Position numbers and translations under genes: made by a program. The notes below the pieces were generated by a model. It was not told where the DNA came from and ran no database searches. It saw only the letters and a program-made list of their open reading frames with translations. From Streptomyces sp. Act143 (lineage in GTDB: Bacteria > Actinomycetota > Actinomycetes > Streptomycetales > Streptomycetaceae), in the NCBI RefSeq assembly GCF_003143935.1, contig NZ_QFRX01000001.1:9145403-9209402 (forward strand): a stretch of DNA of 64,000 bases. Direction: 5' to 3'. Positions 62,140-64,000 of this stretch are shown piece after piece; the stretch's first letter is position 1; the number at the start of each line of letters is the position of its first letter.

Positions 62140-62775
62140 TCACCGGGCGCCGGGTGCGGGGCGCGAGGTCTTGCGGCTGGGCACGATCCGGTCCACCAGG
62201 CCGTATTCCAGCGCCTCTTGGGCGGTGAGGATCTTGTCCCGCTCGATGTCCTCGGTGACTTGTTCCCGGGTGCGCCCGGTGTGCCGTACGAGCATCTCCT
62301 CCAGGCGGTCGCGGACCCGCCCCAACTCTTCGGCCTGGATCGCCAGATCACTGGCCTGCCCCTCCACCGGCCCGGGCAGCGAGGGCTGGTGGATCACCAT
62401 GCGTGCGCCCGGCAGCGCGGACCGCTTGCCGGGGGTGCCGGCCGCGAGCAGCACGGCCGCGGACGAACCTGCCTGGCCCAGACAGATCGTCTCCACGTCG
62501 CAGGTGACGAACTGCATCGTGTCGTAGATCGCCGACATGGCGCTGAAGGAGCCGCCGGGGGAGTTGATGTAGAGCGAGATGTCCCGGTCCGGGTCCTGGT
62601 ACTCGAGGTGCATGAACTGGGCCATCACGTCGTTCGCCGAGATGTCGTCCACCTCGGTGCCGAGGAAGACGATCCGCTCCTCCAGCAGCTTTGAGTACGG
62701 GTCCATCGTCTTGCTGCCGAAGCTCGTGCGCTCGGTGAACTCGGGCAGGACATGACGGGCGGTCGGTCGGGTCAT
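62140..62775 (-). CDS. ClpP-family protease subunit (ClpP3/P4-like paralogue)
   Basis: 211 residues. Catalytic Ser104 in GQAGSSAAVLLAAG, His129 in ARMVIHQPSL and Asp in the C-terminal helix region (DIERDKILTAQEALEYGLVD). It forms the proteolytic core with Clp ATPases. The sequence resembles the extra ClpP copies of Streptomyces rather than ClpP1/P2. ATG at 62775. Divergent from a Phd-type antitoxin. Confidence 0.93.
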   Translation of the reverse strand: MTRPTARHVLPEFTERTSFGSKTMDPYSKLLEERIVFLGTEVDDISANDVMAQFMHLEYQDPDRDISLYINSPGGSFSAMSAIYDTMQFVTCDVETICLGQAGSSAAVLLAAGTPGKRSALPGARMVIHQPSLPGPVEGQASDLAIQAEELGRVRDRLEEMLVRHTGRTREQVTEDIERDKILTAQEALEYGLVDRIVPSRKTSRPAPGAR

Positions 62776-62806
62776 GGGTACCCCTCCTTCTGCGTCTGTA
62801 AAAAAT

Positions 62807-62832
62807 GTACAGGACGTACGTGACGTTATGAT
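62807..62832 (+). promoter_or_regulatory. Phd antitoxin promoter with direct repeats
   Basis: GTACAGGAC (62807-62815) and GTACGTGAC (62816-62824) are adjacent near-repeats, then TATGAT (62827-62832), a near-perfect -10. The A of the ATG (62839) is 7 bases after the -10, so the message should be leaderless. The repeats would place a bound Phd protein on the promoter. Confidence 0.6.
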
Positions 62833-62838
62833 GGGGGT

Positions 62839-63126
62839 ATGGCCTACGAGATTCCGGTGACGCAAGCCAGGGCTGAACTCGCCGACCTGATCAACCGAGT
62901 GGTGTACGGCGGTGAGCGTGTCGTCGTCACGCGGCACGGCAAGCCGCTGGTCGCCCTGGTCTCCGCCGCCGACCTCGAACGGCTGGAGGCGCTCCAGGAG
63001 GTCCAGGAGCCCGCCGAGGAGCAGGTGATCAGCGCGGTCTCGACCGTGCGCGAGCTGTCGTCGCCGCCCCGTGAGGCGCAGCGGTTCGGCATCGCGGCCC
63101 ACCACCGGGGCACGGGCGCCTCGTAG
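62839..63126 (+). CDS. Phd/YefM-family antitoxin
   Basis: 95 residues. Pattern EIPVTQARAELADLINRVVYGGERVVVTRHGKPLVALVSAADLERLE is the Phd/YefM fold (strand, two helices, strand with the RHGKP turn), plus a flexible C-terminal tail that would neutralise a toxin. No toxin gene follows on this strand; the next gene is convergent. The neighbour is a Clp protease, the class of enzyme that degrades antitoxins. Confidence 0.92.
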   Translation: MAYEIPVTQARAELADLINRVVYGGERVVVTRHGKPLVALVSAADLERLEALQEVQEPAEEQVISAVSTVRELSSPPREAQRFGIAAHHRGTGAS

Positions 63127-63139
63127 GAAGACCGCAGAA

Positions 63140-63179
63140 GACCGCGCACCCCCGTCCGCTACAGCGGAGGTACGCGGTC
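63140..63179. terminator. Bidirectional terminator between antitoxin and membrane protein
   Basis: GACCGCG (63140-63146) pairs with CGCGGTC (63173-63179), with an inner TCCGC/GCGGA stem. It separates convergent genes ending at 63126 and 63199. Confidence 0.6.
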
Positions 63180-63198
63180 CGTTCCAGGGTGCCCCGTG

Positions 63199-64000
63199 TC
63201 AGCCGGCGGGCACCAACTCCCTTTCGGCGGCGGGCTCGGTGCTCTTCGCTCGTGCCCGGAGCGCGTTCCCGAGCAATACGGCGGCCAGGCCGAGCGCCGC
63301 CCACCAGGCCAGGGTCAGGGCCGGGCCGCTCGCCGCCGCCCCGTCGAAGTACGCCACCGACCGCAGCAGCGTCGCGCTCGCCCCCGGCGGCAGCCACTGG
63401 CCGATCGCGCCGACCGGCTCCGGGAGCATCTGCGGCGCCGAGGGCGCCCCCGAGAACGGGTTGCCCAGGAGCATGATCACGCCGGAGGCGACGCCGATCC
63501 CCGCGGTGCCCAGGCATGCGGCCAGGCCGGCGACCGTGCCGCTCACCGCCAGGGTCGCGAGCCCGAACACCCCGGCCTCCGCCCACCAGTCGCCCGTGAC
63601 GACACCGAGCCAGGTGTCCATGATCCCGGCGGCGGCCGCACCCACCAGGGCCGAGGCGCCGGCCAGGGCGGCCACGGCCCGCGTCCCGCGCAGCCCGACC
63701 GACGTCACCACCGCGCCCGCGGCGATCCCGGCGAGGGCCAGCGGCAGTACGCCGGCGTTGAGCGCCGCGCCCCGCGGGTCCTTCGCGGGCGCCGCCACCA
63801 CATCGACCGTCCTGACCTGCGTGCCGTCGGCCGCCGCCGGTGCCGCCACGGCCTGCTGGAGCAACTGCGCCACCACCGGGCTCGCGGCCGACGCGGTCAG
63901 CAGCTCGGGACCCTCGGCGGTGACGACTACCGCCCCGTACACGGTCCGGTCCTCGATCGCGTCCCGGGCGGCGGCCTCGTCCGCGTAGTGGTGGATCTCG
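63199..64000 (-). CDS. Membrane protein, partial (YhgE/Pip or ABC-permease-like)
   Basis: The frame runs off the right edge, so at least 267 residues are visible. An extracytoplasmic part (YADEAAARDAIEDRTVYGAVVVTAEG) precedes about five membrane segments, such as VLPLALAGIAAGAVVTSVGL and VFGLATLAVSGTVAGLAACLG. The pattern of GAxVxxxxxxxL before the helices recalls YhgE/Pip-type and DUF3533 membrane proteins. Start not visible. Function unknown. Confidence 0.75.
   Translation of the reverse strand, partial: EIHHYADEAAARDAIEDRTVYGAVVVTAEGPELLTASAASPVVAQLLQQAVAAPAAADGTQVRTVDVVAAPAKDPRGAALNAGVLPLALAGIAAGAVVTSVGLRGTRAVAALAGASALVGAAAAGIMDTWLGVVTGDWWAEAGVFGLATLAVSGTVAGLAACLGTAGIGVASGVIMLLGNPFSGAPSAPQMLPEPVGAIGQWLPPGASATLLRSVAYFDGAAASGPALTLAWWAALGLAAVLLGNALRARAKSTEPAAERELVPAG

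Noticed and set aside
1..64000. CRISPR arrays, rRNA or tRNA genes, plasmid or phage origins
   Set aside because: No regularly spaced repeats with unique spacers, no rRNA or tRNA consensus and no DnaA-box cluster were found by reading.

Overview
The window is very GC-rich, uses GTG and TTG starts freely, and carries Streptomyces hallmarks: whiJ-type regulator/DUF397/ATPase trios, an ECF41 sigma factor, a c-di-AMP riboswitch ahead of a cell-wall hydrolase, MocR and ROK regulators, and many STAS and HATPase partner-switching proteins. It reads as a chromosomal arm or arm/core region of a Streptomyces or close relative. I saw no rRNA, tRNA or CRISPR array.

Left end (1-4.1 kb): a partner-switching/stress cluster with two convergent STAS proteins, a flavin-reductase-like protein, and an anti-sigma-type ATPase translationally coupled to a HAD-like protein that has lost its catalytic aspartates. 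From 4.1 to 9.1 kb the GC content drops: an orphan 342-residue protein, a complete-ended but double-frameshifted IS630 element, an orphan multi-pass membrane protein, and gene-poor DNA. This looks like an acquired island.

9.1-26.3 kb: SbcDC nuclease, two Lrp/AsnC regulators, rhodanese, an orphan Imm21 immunity protein, an SDR gene remnant, a DUF885 peptidase, a trans-sulfuration-type PLP enzyme, an ACT/GNAT protein, a SWIM zinc-finger + DUF6493 pair, and a Tat-exported PhoD phosphatase under a PHO-box-like site. 26.4-37.9 kb: MocR regulator with divergent EamA transporter, alpha/beta hydrolase, ECF41 sigma factor, a self-regulated GntR gene, a ROK regulator, a two-component system next to an ABC exporter, a Mug glycosylase with an apparent CTG start, and purB.

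38-50 kb: SGNH hydrolase, twin CNNM/CBS membrane proteins, GNAT, F420-dependent oxidoreductase, a MacB-type ABC pair, an RHH/Fic-like toxin-antitoxin pair, a methyltransferase and a secreted lipase. 50-57.2 kb: a LuxR regulator without its ATPase, then the biotin genes, bioB-bioA-bioD transcribed leftward and bioF divergent, separated by a long palindrome. 57.2-64 kb: a whiJ-type trio, LysR/LysE pair, riboswitch-controlled NlpC/P60 protein, clpP with a small partner gene, a divergent apparently leaderless Phd antitoxin, and a membrane protein running off the right edge.
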